Shown one piece after another: positions 22,540 to 34,700 of a DNA stretch of 64,000 nucleotides (its first letter is position 1; the number at the start of each line of letters is the position of its first letter). The translations under genes and the position numbers were made by a program. The stretch spans positions 71,088,366-71,152,365 of the forward strand of contig CM036758.1 in NCBI GenBank assembly GCA_020796225.1, written 5' to 3'. Source of the stretch: Arion vulgaris. Its lineage: Eukaryota; Mollusca; Gastropoda; Stylommatophora; Arionidae. The notes beneath the pieces are model-generated. The model did not search any database and was not told the DNA's origin. It saw only the letters and a list, made by a program, of their open reading frames with translations.

Positions 22540-22716
22540 CCAAATTTATTAAATGACGTCATGAAGATTCATTAACATTAAACAAAGTACGGCCATCTTT
22601 GTTGTGCATTGTCTACAAAGGAAGATCAGAGGTGGAAAATCCGCTGTATTAGGACAGGGCGATTTACTTCGTGGTTGGACCTAGTGGTCTTGAAACGGCG
22701 TATATTTAATTCAACA
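22540..22716 (+). promoter_or_regulatory. Calsyntenin proximal promoter / 5' UTR with CRE and YY1-like site
   Basis: A perfect CRE palindrome TGACGTCA lies at 22554-22561, about 156 bp before the start codon. GGCCATCTT at 22591-22599 is the reverse of an AAGATGGCC YY1-type element, often found near transcription starts. No ATG lies in frame upstream before the chosen start; the 22717 ATG has A at -3 and G at +4. The transcription start is not visible from sequence alone. Confidence 0.45.
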
Positions 22717-22780
22717 ATGGCAAGACTGTTATGTATTCTACTGGGGCTTCTGTGTGTGTCATACAGCTTATCATTGTCAG
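22717..22780 (+). CDS. CLSTN: Calsyntenin exon 1: start and signal peptide
   Basis: Codes residues 1-21 plus one base. MARLLCILLGLLCVSYSLSL is a typical signal peptide: a basic residue, a Leu-rich core, then small and polar residues. Donor GTAATT follows at 22781, phase 1. It is followed by the second-longest kind of intron in the gene (4.7 kb), which carries the Kolobok-like element. Confidence 0.85.
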
Positions 22781-25700
22781 GTAATTATTTATTATATCAT
22801 GTTCATATTTATGTGACAGTGACTCAGACTGACTCAACTGACTGAGTTGCGTAAGTCTGTCGTGAGTCTGGTCGGATTTCCAATGCAGATGCATTCCAAT
22901 CTTTGCGCTACTGTTAATTTTTAGGAACAAATTGGCATTAGCTCCACCGAAACTTCCATCATCTCTACTTGATATTATATGTAGCAACATAAACATAATC
23001 ACATTCATTCTTCTTAAATCAATATCAAATATCAGTCATTGTCATTCATTCAATCGTCACATTGTTATTTGTTACAGTTGGGAGTGAAAGGGGGACTACG
23101 AATTAACAGATATGAGATGTAGATTAGATTGATAATATATTATAATTATTATAGTAAAATAAGTTATATTAAGTATAGCCAACACTAGCACTTAATTTTT
23201 GCTTCAGAATTCTGTTTTTATCGTTCTGTAGTCTGGTTTGCAATGTAGTCTAGACAAAACGAACACAAGATAAACTACTGTTAAGAAAGGATGATTTAAG
23301 AAGTATAATATGAAATCATATATAGGCCATAGTCATTATGTATAATATTAAACATAATAAAGAATCCGTAGGAGATATATCAGCAGATTAACATAGAAGT
23401 AAGTTAGTAACACAGGGATGCAGACTTTCACCTGACCTGTTCAGTTCAACCTATACATTGAAAACATGTGAGATAAAACAGAAAAGATAGGAATAACGGT
23501 TGGTGAACAAAATATTAATAACCTACGCTACGATGATGATATAATTCTCATAGCGAAAACATCTACAAGACATGATAGACATAATACTGAGAGAAAGAAG
23601 AAAGAAAGAACTGAATATGAATATAAAGCAGAGGTAATCATGGGCTTCTATAGAAAGTTTTCCAGTAGTGGCGAAATGAATCCACATTTTTTTAGTTAGT
23701 AGTTTGCTACACAGAAATGAAGAAGACCAGATTCGCATTAAGATGTGTTATCAAAAAGCCATTTTCCAGGGTTGGCACTTGCATTCCCCCTTGTCTTAAG
23801 GACAGACGGCACCACTAAACAGAAATATTGAGGTTGCGTTTATGATTCTAAATGATCAATTTGATGTTAAAACCCGGGGACAAATTTAAAAAAAATCCAA
23901 GCATGTATATTCTATGAACAAAATTTAATATAGGTTTTTTTTAGGTAAAAATGCCCAAAAAGTAACCTTGCAAAATACAGAATGATTTATGTTCTATTCA
24001 GGTTAGCACTATAGAACTTTTCAGATGTTATTGTACATCAGCATATCTTGAACTAGTAGCAAAATATGTATAAAGTATAATAAAATGAGTTTTTTCTGAA
24101 TTTTTTAATGCAAATCCATATTTTTGACTAAAAAAATATGGGGTAGGAGATATTTTTTTGCATGAGACACAAAAACTGTTTAATGAATTCTTTTTAAAGT
24201 GGTAGGGGATGATCAAATATGCATAAGAAAGAAGTATGCACATTTATACAACAATCCTTTGAGTAGTTTTTGACAAAACGTGTATTTAAGGACATACATT
24301 TCTGGAAAATAACAATTTTGAGAAAAAGACAAAAAACGAACATATTTTCATTTATTGATCAAATTAATTTACTTTAAGATCCCCCAGGAGCATACCAACT
24401 TGCCTCAGCACATACTTTAGATGCTAATGCTAGTTGTTTTACATCTTTCTATCTTTTTGTGCCTAAATTCTGTATTAGCAGGGAAGATATGTGGTTTTTA
24501 TAGATAACTGCAAAATGATGAAAATAATGATTTCCAAAGGAAAAGTTAAACTAAAACAAGAGTTTCATATCGGCACAATTTCATATTATTAACTACAATA
24601 TTGGCATCATTGACAGTTACTTTTAACGTTCTTCTCAAAGTAAATAAGATCTTAGGACACCAAATCCATATAAGATTATGGAAAGATTCATTAGCATTGT
24701 GAGAACCACCATGAATGTATTTTGTTAACGAAGTCGAAAGATAGCTTGACAAATACTTGCATTATGTTACCAAAAATAAAATTAGGCAGTTCTCATTCAA
24801 CTAAAACTTTATCTTTAGGGCACAAGCTACTCAGCCTATTGCAGTTCTCATGGTTATCTTTGTGATGTTTAAATATGGCTCAAATACTATTTATCCAACC
24901 AATGTGCTCTAGTTTCCCAGAAATTTTCATACAAGCTGCATCATAATCACGCTGCATAAGTTTAATGATGCTATTAGTTAGTCTATCTGCACTACCATAT
25001 TACCATAAACACTTTGCTACCATCTGTTGAAGCAAAGTTATGATATTTCCTATATAATTAGCTAAAAAAAAACATATACATGCCTAGTTAAAAAATGTAA
25101 TTAAAATACAAAACTACATTTTTTTGCAAACTAAAGATAGATTCTTGTTCGAAATTAGATGTATTACCTAAAATATAAAAAAACTCAAATTTCATTTTTT
25201 AAGAAAAATCGTTAAATGTAGGGGTGCAGTCTGTTCTTAACCGTGACCCACAGCAACATAAAGCCAACTAGCTCAGATAGTAAGTAAAGTAAAGGAACCC
25301 TTTCATACCTCGTGGTATATAGGTCAATACAGTGTTAGGCCTGTATTTTCATTGACCGTCGGCACACGATGGGTGATGTGGTCAGCATCACGCCGCCGCC
25401 TTTACTTTCCCAGAGCATGTCTGGTACCCAGTTGAGGCTGGGTCGACCTGAGAGCCGTCGCGGTCGGGAGAAATTCCACGCACATTGCGGGAGCTGAACC
25501 CAGACCACCAGCCTTGCGAGCGAGTTCACTAACAACTACGCTACAGCGGCTCTCGACTAGCTCAGATGGGAAAACAAAAATTCCTGTTTAATGGGGCTGG
25601 TTTTTATAAGTGTTTGATAGAACACTGTAAGGTTTTCTGCAGTTTTACATAGTTCTTCGAGTCCATGGTTATTTATTGATGAAAAATGTTAACAATACTG

Positions 25701-28700
25701 ATATTCCTTAGTGTTAAACTTAAGCCTTGTGTGAGTGTGTGTTCAATTCCATGGGCTGGCAGAAAAAGACACAGGTTCTCCAGATTTACGATGTTCGGGG
25801 CACCGAACCGAAGGGTTACAATGTCTATGGCACCGATCCGAAGAGCTAAAAAATCCCAAGTGCTTCTGGATCGGAAACAAAAAGGTTAAACTTAATTTGT
25901 AACATAATATAACCTGGATTTAGCATGTTGTGTTGTTTTTAAAATGAATGTATCTTTATCAAACAATACTGGAATGCAAGGTTGTGGTCTTATTTCCTAT
26001 AATTTTTACCTGAGCTTGTCTGCCATATGTTATCGGAGGCCACATCTTAATATATTCATGCCCATAGAGGTAATGGTTAGTTATAAGAAACAGGAAACTC
26101 CATAATGCAATAGCAAAACAAACAATGCAACTCTCAAAACATGTCCATCGATTCATATATCTGGGAACATTGATAACACCAGATGAAAGATGTGCAACAA
26201 AGATAAAAAGTAGAATAGCTCAAGTGAAAACAGCATTCGTCAAAATGAACATTCTGTGTGTAAACAATGTCGCTGTGAAAAAAATACCCAAATGTTATAT
26301 CATCATCAGCACATAGCTTGTCCTGAACAGAACTTTGCCATCCTAACAGTCCTTCGTAATTTCTCTCTCTCCTAGTCCAGATGTCCGCCTCTGCAGCCTT
26401 CATGCTCAAACCATCAGTTATATTCTGAATTCATCTTCTCTGTGGTCTTCCTCTTCTTTCTTTTGCCGGGTTGCCTCCTTCCATGATGGTCTTCTCGAAC
26501 CCTTCGTTTCTCTTTATATGTTCAAAATACTTAAATTTTCTTATTTGTAGCATCAGCCAGTTTTCTTTGATTTCGAGTTCTTTCTGGATAGCTATAATGT
26601 AATATTAAACCAATACTTTTATGATAAATTGTCAGGTAAATGTCCATGTCTCTTACCCATATGTTGCATGCTCTCATTAAATCTACATAATTAACGAAAT
26701 CTACATGAGACTTTTTTCATTTAGTGAAATGAATCATTAAAAAAATTTGACGTATGTATAATATAATTCTGATATGCTCAGCAAACTGACAACAGCAGAC
26801 ACAATATTGTTATGTTATATATAACTTGTGTATTGGTACTGCTAATGTAACAAAGCACTGTCCTCAACATTGCAATCTTCTTTTTAAACATTCCAACATT
26901 TTTTTCTGTGGTGTACTTTCTTTCTAGTAAATTTGTAATCCCGGATGTCTGTGGTTAAGCTTTTGCCTTATGCTCTGAGGGTCGGGGGTTTGAATCAGCG
27001 TCGTTCTGTTCATGAATGCATTTTCCCAAAAGCCTCCAAGGATTGTTGCCGGAGTTATGGAGTTCGTGCTTTGTGCAATACTCTCAGCAGGTGGTGTGTC
27101 ATTTCTGCAGAGAGGGACCAAGCCATATGGGGTAAAACCCGTGCAATGAAGTCAATCTTTCGGCTTTAGATTTAAAAAAAAAGAATTTAGTAATCCTGAT
27201 TTTCCTTCATTATCTTCCTAAGCCTTCAGTGTCCTTTATCCTTCCACTTTGATCTTGTCATCAAGTGTCTAGACTTCGTAAGTATGTGACTAATCAATAT
27301 TATAAATTAATTATTATGCGTTATTGTTTAAAGAGACCAAAAAAAACCACTTTGCAACAAACAAAAAAAGTTACATCTTTTAGATGCGTCCTTTCCTCAG
27401 GTTTTTGCACTTTGTTAATTTCTATTGTTTGTTTCAATTTGATTATTCTATTTCAGATGTAAATCGTTACAGACCAGTGATCTGGTCCAAGCTACAGGAT
27501 CATGGGTTACCAGCATTTCATGGAGAAATAAAGGAGAATGAAAGAATTGTCAGATTAAAGCCCGAGCTCGCAGCTTCAGATCCAGATGAAGTCGCAGGCG
27601 GAAGTAAGTTTTATTGTGTTGGATCAAAGTGAAAGGAACTAAATATAGTAGAAGTCTATGCGTTTTAGGGGCTTACCAAACCAATGTGCAACGTATACAC
27701 GTTCTTGGCAAAGATCAAACATATCACAAAGAGTGATTTAGATTGGTTGTAAAAACAACGCAAGAAGAAGAAGACTACATAAATATTTTTATTATGAGCT
27801 TGCTTACACATAGACATATCTGATCAAAAGTAACTTGTCTTTAGTGTTATATCCTATTTTTATTCTCTTTCACTCCACTATATTTGCATACTTAGTCCTT
27901 GTTCCTGATGCAACATGTACCTTCAACTGTCACTTCACCTATTTCTGAAGTGTTTTTCAGCCTTGTCCGTTAGGCTCCAATTTCTCTTTGATCTCTTCAG
28001 ATCTTTGGCTGAAATCGGATGCAGTGTCCTAAACATGTAGAAGTCTATGCGTTTAGGGGCCTACCAAACCAATGTGCAACGTATACATGTTCTTGGCAAA
28101 GATCAAACATTATCACAAAGAGTGATTAAAATTGGTCGTAAAGAACGGACACGAAGAAGAAGAAGATCTCTGCAGATGTTTTTCAGCATCTTCCTCTTCT
28201 GTGGATTTAAGTTCAGTTTATGTATAATTATATTTTTACAACAATAATCCATTTCATCCTTTTTATCATTGTTCTCTGATTGTATTGGTTATTGTCTTTG
28301 TTTTCTACCATGTATATATTGGTTTTTTAGATTGTCATCTTCAGCTCCAACATCTTGAAACTTCTACTGCTCCTATGCCAGGTATTCCTTGAAATTCACT
28401 CTCTTCTCTGCCATCCATCATAAATTAGTATTCTCTTTAATGGATTCAACAAACATTGACTCTGATGTCAATAATAGAATATCCAAAGCCAGTGTTGCAG
28501 TTGGAAGACTGCGCTTCACTGCGAGAGGGCAGAATGGGATAAGTGGCTCCACAAAGCTGAAAGTTTAAAAGGTCATAGTTCTCACTGTCATGTGGCCGCC
28601 CGAGTGGTTACCAGGGCCCAAATTTGGGGTGTAAAGAATAGAACCAGTGTTACCTGCCACGCATGTCGTAAGAGGCGACTAAGGAGGTTTGGCTGAAATC

Positions 28701-31700
28701 GGATGTACATGTCCTAAACGTGTAGAAGTCTATGCATTTAGGGGCCTACCAAACCAATGTGCAACGTATACACGTTCTTGACAAAGATCAAACATATCAC
28801 AAAGAGTGGTTAAAATTGGTCGTAAAGAATGACGCAAAGAAAAAGAAGACTGTCATGTGGCACACCATTGAGATATAGCAGATGCTTAAGAAAACAAAAC
28901 TGCATCACACAAGTTGTTTCCACAGATTGTCCAAAATAAAATGCCAGGACAAATTCCCATATCCCAAGTCCTCATAAGAGTCAAGATTTCAAGTATCCAC
29001 ACTTGTTTGCAGAAGTCACAGGTGGGATGGACCGGTCACGTTGCAGAAATGCCTGATAAACACATCCCAAAACAGTTATTCTATGGCCAGATAGATGGGG
29101 GCAAATGACCGGTTGGCGAACAGAAATAATACTTCAAAGACACTTTTAACTTGTATAGTCATGGTTAGTCTCATTTTTGACATTTGATTAACATATTGAG
29201 TTTAATACATTGATATTTAATGTTATCACTACAAATGAAAATGTTTCTTCTCAGTGTACATCTGTAACTACATCATCACAAATAACAAGAAACATCCAAG
29301 AACAAAGCCACTGCCTTTTGAGATAGTCGTCACAAACAAATTAACAGGGGCAGCTGAAATACATGTGCGGGATGGTGAGAAGCTTGATTATGAAGAGCAT
29401 GCATTTTACAAGTTTGGAGTTGTTGCTGAAGACTGTGGCACACCGCCCAAGCAATCATCCAAGTAAGATGGCCTTAATTTGCTAATATATTTGGTGAAAC
29501 TTTGTAGGATTCTTCTTAAACGTTTATTTTAGAATAGTAACTTTAATATGTTACCCAAAAGCTGGAGTTGATGAAATGGGATAACAAAAGTAATGTATTG
29601 TTTGGTTTAGCATACCCTGTGGCATATTAGGTTTCTTTAAGAACTTTCCATTCTTCTCTGTTATTTGCAGCCTTAAGTGCAGTATTAAATGCCAAGAGAT
29701 ACTCCATGCATTTATTCTTCTGGTGTTAGGCCGTATTTTTCATTGACCTTCAGCACACAATGGGTGATGTGGTCAACATCATGTCGGCTGCCTTTTCTTC
29801 TTAATGCTTTTCTTGGTATCCAATTGAGGATGGGTCGACCTGAGAGCCGTAATGGTCTGAAAAAGTTCCACACCCACTGTGAAATGGAACCCGGATTACT
29901 AGCATAAAAAGTGAGTTCACTAACAACTACGCTACTGCAGCTCTCATCAGATGATACAATAGTTGAAATTATACATTTTCTTTTGCTTTAGACGCTCCAT
30001 ATCGACCACTTATTAACCACTCTGATTTGTATGTGATCTGAGCCTAAGAGTGATTGTTCATTGTGCGAGTTATGCGTCAACAAGTAGGCCGGCACATCTG
30101 ATTTCTGTGGTGCTTTTTATTTACTAGGGTAGCTTCCCTAGGTCCCTACCTCAGTCGCCTTGTAGGCTACAGTGTTACTATTCTTTGCGAGCCCTGGCAA
30201 CACACTGCGGAAATTATATTTAAAATGATTTTATGCTTTTTTATGCCAGGTTTTTTTTAAATTTCAAAGCTAAAAGTTGCTTATTTCTAAATGTATTCCA
30301 TAGAGCTTACATAATGATCAAAGTCCTGGATGTGGATGAGTTTGCACCCAAGTTTGATAATGAATCATACTTTGCTTATGTCGAGGAAGATAAAATGTAC
30401 GATTCCATTATCAAGATCCATGCAACAGATGAAGATGAATCAGTCACTTTCAAAACCATCTGTGGCTATGAGCTTCTTACTCCAGGTGTGCCTTTTGAAA
30501 TCACATCTGCTGGAGTTGTGAAAAACAAGGAACCATTAGATTACAGTGTTCACAGGAATTTTATACTTGAGGTGAGATGCATATTTTATCTTTTTTAATT
30601 TTGTAAGATTTGAAAGTGTTCATTTTATAATAACAAACATTATTAGTAATAATAAATAATAATTCCTCTCGTTCCGTTATGCATTACATAGGGCCTGCAA
30701 GTAATTTCTCCATACCAATCTATCCTGAGCAACTCGCTCAATCTGTTTCATGGAATTGAGTCCTATATTTCTTGCCTCTCTCAGCAAAGTTTGTTTCAGG
30801 GTTTTACTAAGGCTTCATCTCTTTCTTGAATACTTTGTCTTCCACTTCAATGCCTGCTTCGGTATTCTTTGATAATTTATTCTCAAGGTATGCCCAACAT
30901 ATCTCCATCTTCTCCTTTTTATAACAGTTGTTACTAGTGGTTGACAAGACATTTCTCTGATTTCATCACTTCTGAATTCGTCCCATTTTATGATAATTTT
31001 TCACAGACATTTTGAATAACAACATTGTGTGGGGTAAAAAGACAATATTTAAATTCAGAAATATTCTTTGAATAGTATAAGCCACTTTTACAACACTAAT
31101 TGTACATGCAATCGACTCACACCATAGTAATAGAACATTTCTCAGTGGAAAATGAGCTAATGAAGAGACACTGGTTGTCCATAGGACACACATGGAGAAG
31201 ACCGTCCAGAAGCATTGCAAGACATGCAGTGTTTTGGAACCCGCAAGGAAAGAGGAGTAGGGGAAGATCTAGAAATACCTATAGAAGAAAGCTGGAGACT
31301 GATATTAATAGGATAGGCAAGACTGGGAAAGAATTGGAAGCGATGACAAGAGAGAGGAAGAGCTGGAAGAAGTTTGTTGAAGACCTGTGCTCTGTTGGGA
31401 GTTGAAAGATTAAGAAGGAGAACAGTTTTATCATAAATTTTTAAACACTGAAACCAACATTTATATATTTTAGTACCAATAAGCTGAATTAACCTACTCT
31501 ATACAAATGTCTACCCTCTAGGGTGCCTAGAAAATTATACTGGTAATATTGTCTTTATATAGAAAATGTTCAATTATAAGACAGACTCTGACATCCGAAA
31601 TTTTGTGGATTCTCTGTCTGTTCTCTATAAATAGATACTCTGGCTAACTACAAGACAGACATATGGCATGGTCTTAGAGACTTCATGGATTCTCTGTCTG

Positions 31701-34700
31701 CTCTAGATGAATAGCTACTCTGGTTATCTTGGAAGACATACCAAGGGTCTGGTCTTAGATATTACGTGGATTCTCCGTCTACTCTGGCTATCTAGAAGAC
31801 AAACTCTCAATTAGGAACCTAAAACCATATTCCCCAATTATAACATTATGTTATAACATTTTTTTAATGTACTTTAATATGGACCTCACATTGTTGTTTT
31901 GTTAATTTACCTTTAGTGTATAACAGCCCCCCTTCCTCCCCTCACACATGTTGTTTCCATGGTGGCAAAGAATAGAATCACTGACTCCTCACACAGGTCA
32001 TAAACGGCAACTAAGAGGCATGGGTTTAGGTCTTGCGACCCCGCACTGAAATATAGCAAACAGAGACAGAAAAGAACCCAAACTACTTATGAAGATGTGA
32101 ATCCACAGTGGTATAAGACTTAAGTTTGAGGTAGAGAGGAAATCACATTCAATTGAGTGGTCATTCTTTGGTTTTTGCCTTATGTGCACTTGGGCTCAAT
32201 GAGGACTGATGACGATGAAGGAATAAATATATGATTGAAAGATAATATTAATTTCTCTTACAGGTTGTTGCTAATGATTGCGGAGGACGTAAGTCTGAGC
32301 CTGTGTTTATTAATTTAGTAGTCAACGAGAAATGTCGTAGCGGCTGGTCAGGTTTACAAGATGTCATCAAGTATAGGGCTGGTTCAGGGCAGCAGAGATT
32401 TGCTGAGGAAGCCAATTTAAAGCTTTGTGAGGGTGACTGTAAACCCACACAGGTGAATGTTAAAATCACTTTGGCTACCCAACACATTGGCAAGGGCTGT
32501 GATCGGGATACATATTCTGTCAACTCTCAAAGGAAATTGTGTGGTACGTACTTCTCTTTTCAATATATAAAAATGAATTTTTATATAAATTATGTTGGTA
32601 TGTATTATATATATATAATGTTGGTTATTGGTCACTAAACCGACGTTGTTGCACTCTGGGCAGACCACAGGTGTTCAGTCTCCCCAACAGATATCGAAGA
32701 GTATGCATACTGATGGTTCCTGTGGCTCGCTGATTAAACTCACTCTGCCCCTTAGGCATCCAGTTCTACTTGTATAATGGGTAACTCCAAACTGCTTAAA
32801 TCGCTGGATCGGTTCAACATATATTTTAGTTTCTTCATCCAACAGGCAGTCGCAAGAGACGAAGAACATTCCCCTATCCATCTTCAACTCCCAAAAATTG
32901 ATGCTGTTGATGCAAGGAAAGTTGGAAAAGCACTAGTGTGTATATTCAATCAAGTTGAACTAAGCAATCGCTCGTGTGTTGCCGGGGCTTGCAGAGGGGG
33001 CCAAAGAATAGTAACACTGCAACTTACAAGGCATGTCGTAAGAGGCGACTGAGGTAGGGGTCTAGGGAAGCTACCCTGGTAAATAAAAAGCATCACAAAA
33101 ATCAGATGTGCTAGCCTACTTGTAAATGCATAACTGGCACAACGTACAATCGCTCTTAGGCTCAGATCACATACAAATAACAAATTGTGGTTAACAAGTG
33201 GTCGATATGGAGCATTTGAAGAAGAACTAAGGAGTTTTTCAGTAATTATTGCATGACCTAGACTGTTTATTATGTGTTTAGATTAATATAATAGTTCAAT
33301 ATGTTTCTTTGAATCTAGGTGCCAGTGGTGAAAGTGTAGACCTCTTACCATCTCCTGACAGCGTGGGATGGTCTCATAACATTCCAACTGATGATGGACA
33401 TGAGATGGATCAAGTGTTCTCATTTGATGGTCAGAACAATGCACTGGAGGTTCCAGAATCTGTTTTTAATCATATGCTGCATGAACATTTTACTATTTCT
33501 GCTTGGCTCAGACATGGAGATACACAGGCGCCCAGTCAGTCTAAAGCTGTCAAGGAGCATATTTTTTGTATGTCTGATGGAGATGGTAAGTAATTGTTCT
33601 CTCTCTCATACATATCTCATACGTACCAGATTTTCATTTTAGGACCATTAGGACATTTCTGTCGTCGTCTATATGTAGTGTACTGTGAAAGAAGTGAAAT
33701 TCATCACTCCTGTTGTATCGTTTGCTTGCTGTTGTATCGTTTGCTTGCTGTTGTATCATTTGCTTGCTGTTGTATCGTTTGCTTGCTGTTGTATCATTTG
33801 CTTGCTGTTGTATCATTTGCTTGCTGTTGTATCATTTGCTTGCTGTTGTATCATTTGCTTGTTTATCTTGCTGTTGTATCTTTGCTTGCTGTTGTATCGT
33901 TTGCTTGCTGTTGTATCATTTGCTTGCTGTTGTATCATTTGCTTGCTGTTGTATCATTTGCTTGCTGTTGTATCATTTGCTTGCTGTTGTATCGTTTGCT
34001 TCCTGTTGTATCATTTGCTTCCTGTTGTATCATTTGCTTGCTGTTGTATCGTTTGCTTGATAAAGGCCTTTTGGTCGAAACATTGCTGTATATTGTTTTT
34101 GTATTTTGTAAAACAATATTACTTTGTTACTACGTGTTTCGCCATTGGTACATAGTTTTACTGCGGTCTTTCCCCTATATCGATAAGTAATTGTTCAAGC
34201 TTATCAGCTGATATTTGTTTAGATAAGTAGTAAAAATCAGTGTCATCTCTCCATCAAAGTTTGATTATAATGTGTCTCCAATATTCTCTCTTCTCTTGCT
34301 ATGGTTGTGCACCATACAATTATTTGTCTACTGTTTGATGTTTCCTTCCTACCTGTAATGCACTCTTTCTTTTGTCTGTGCTTTACTTGTATTTTCACCA
34401 TCATTCTTATTCTTTCTTCTTTTCTCTAATCCTGTTTTACCTCACAGTCAGGCTTTTGTGTGCGCTTCATAAATAATGTTTTTCTCCGCCTCTGTTATTT
34501 CCTAGGTCCACTTTTTGCGTGGACAGCCTTTTGCTTTGTAATCACTGAATCGGAGTAGCATTGACCTTTGAGGCGCACTTTCTCTTGGTAATCTGCTTAT
34601 GTGTCCGAACTATTTAACTTGTTGTTTCTTGAAGTTCAGTACTGATGTTGTAGCTAAACACGTAAAAACAAAGTACTATAGTTTTACAAAGTACAGAAAC

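Noticed and set aside
22609..22716. Upstream extension of the calsyntenin start
   Set aside because: The frame is open upstream but has no ATG before 22717, and the 22717 start gives a proper signal peptide and good context.
33594..34190. 198-codon Cys/Leu-rich ORF
   Set aside because: 19-bp array in a Penelope 3' end read in three frames; composition is purely repeat-driven.
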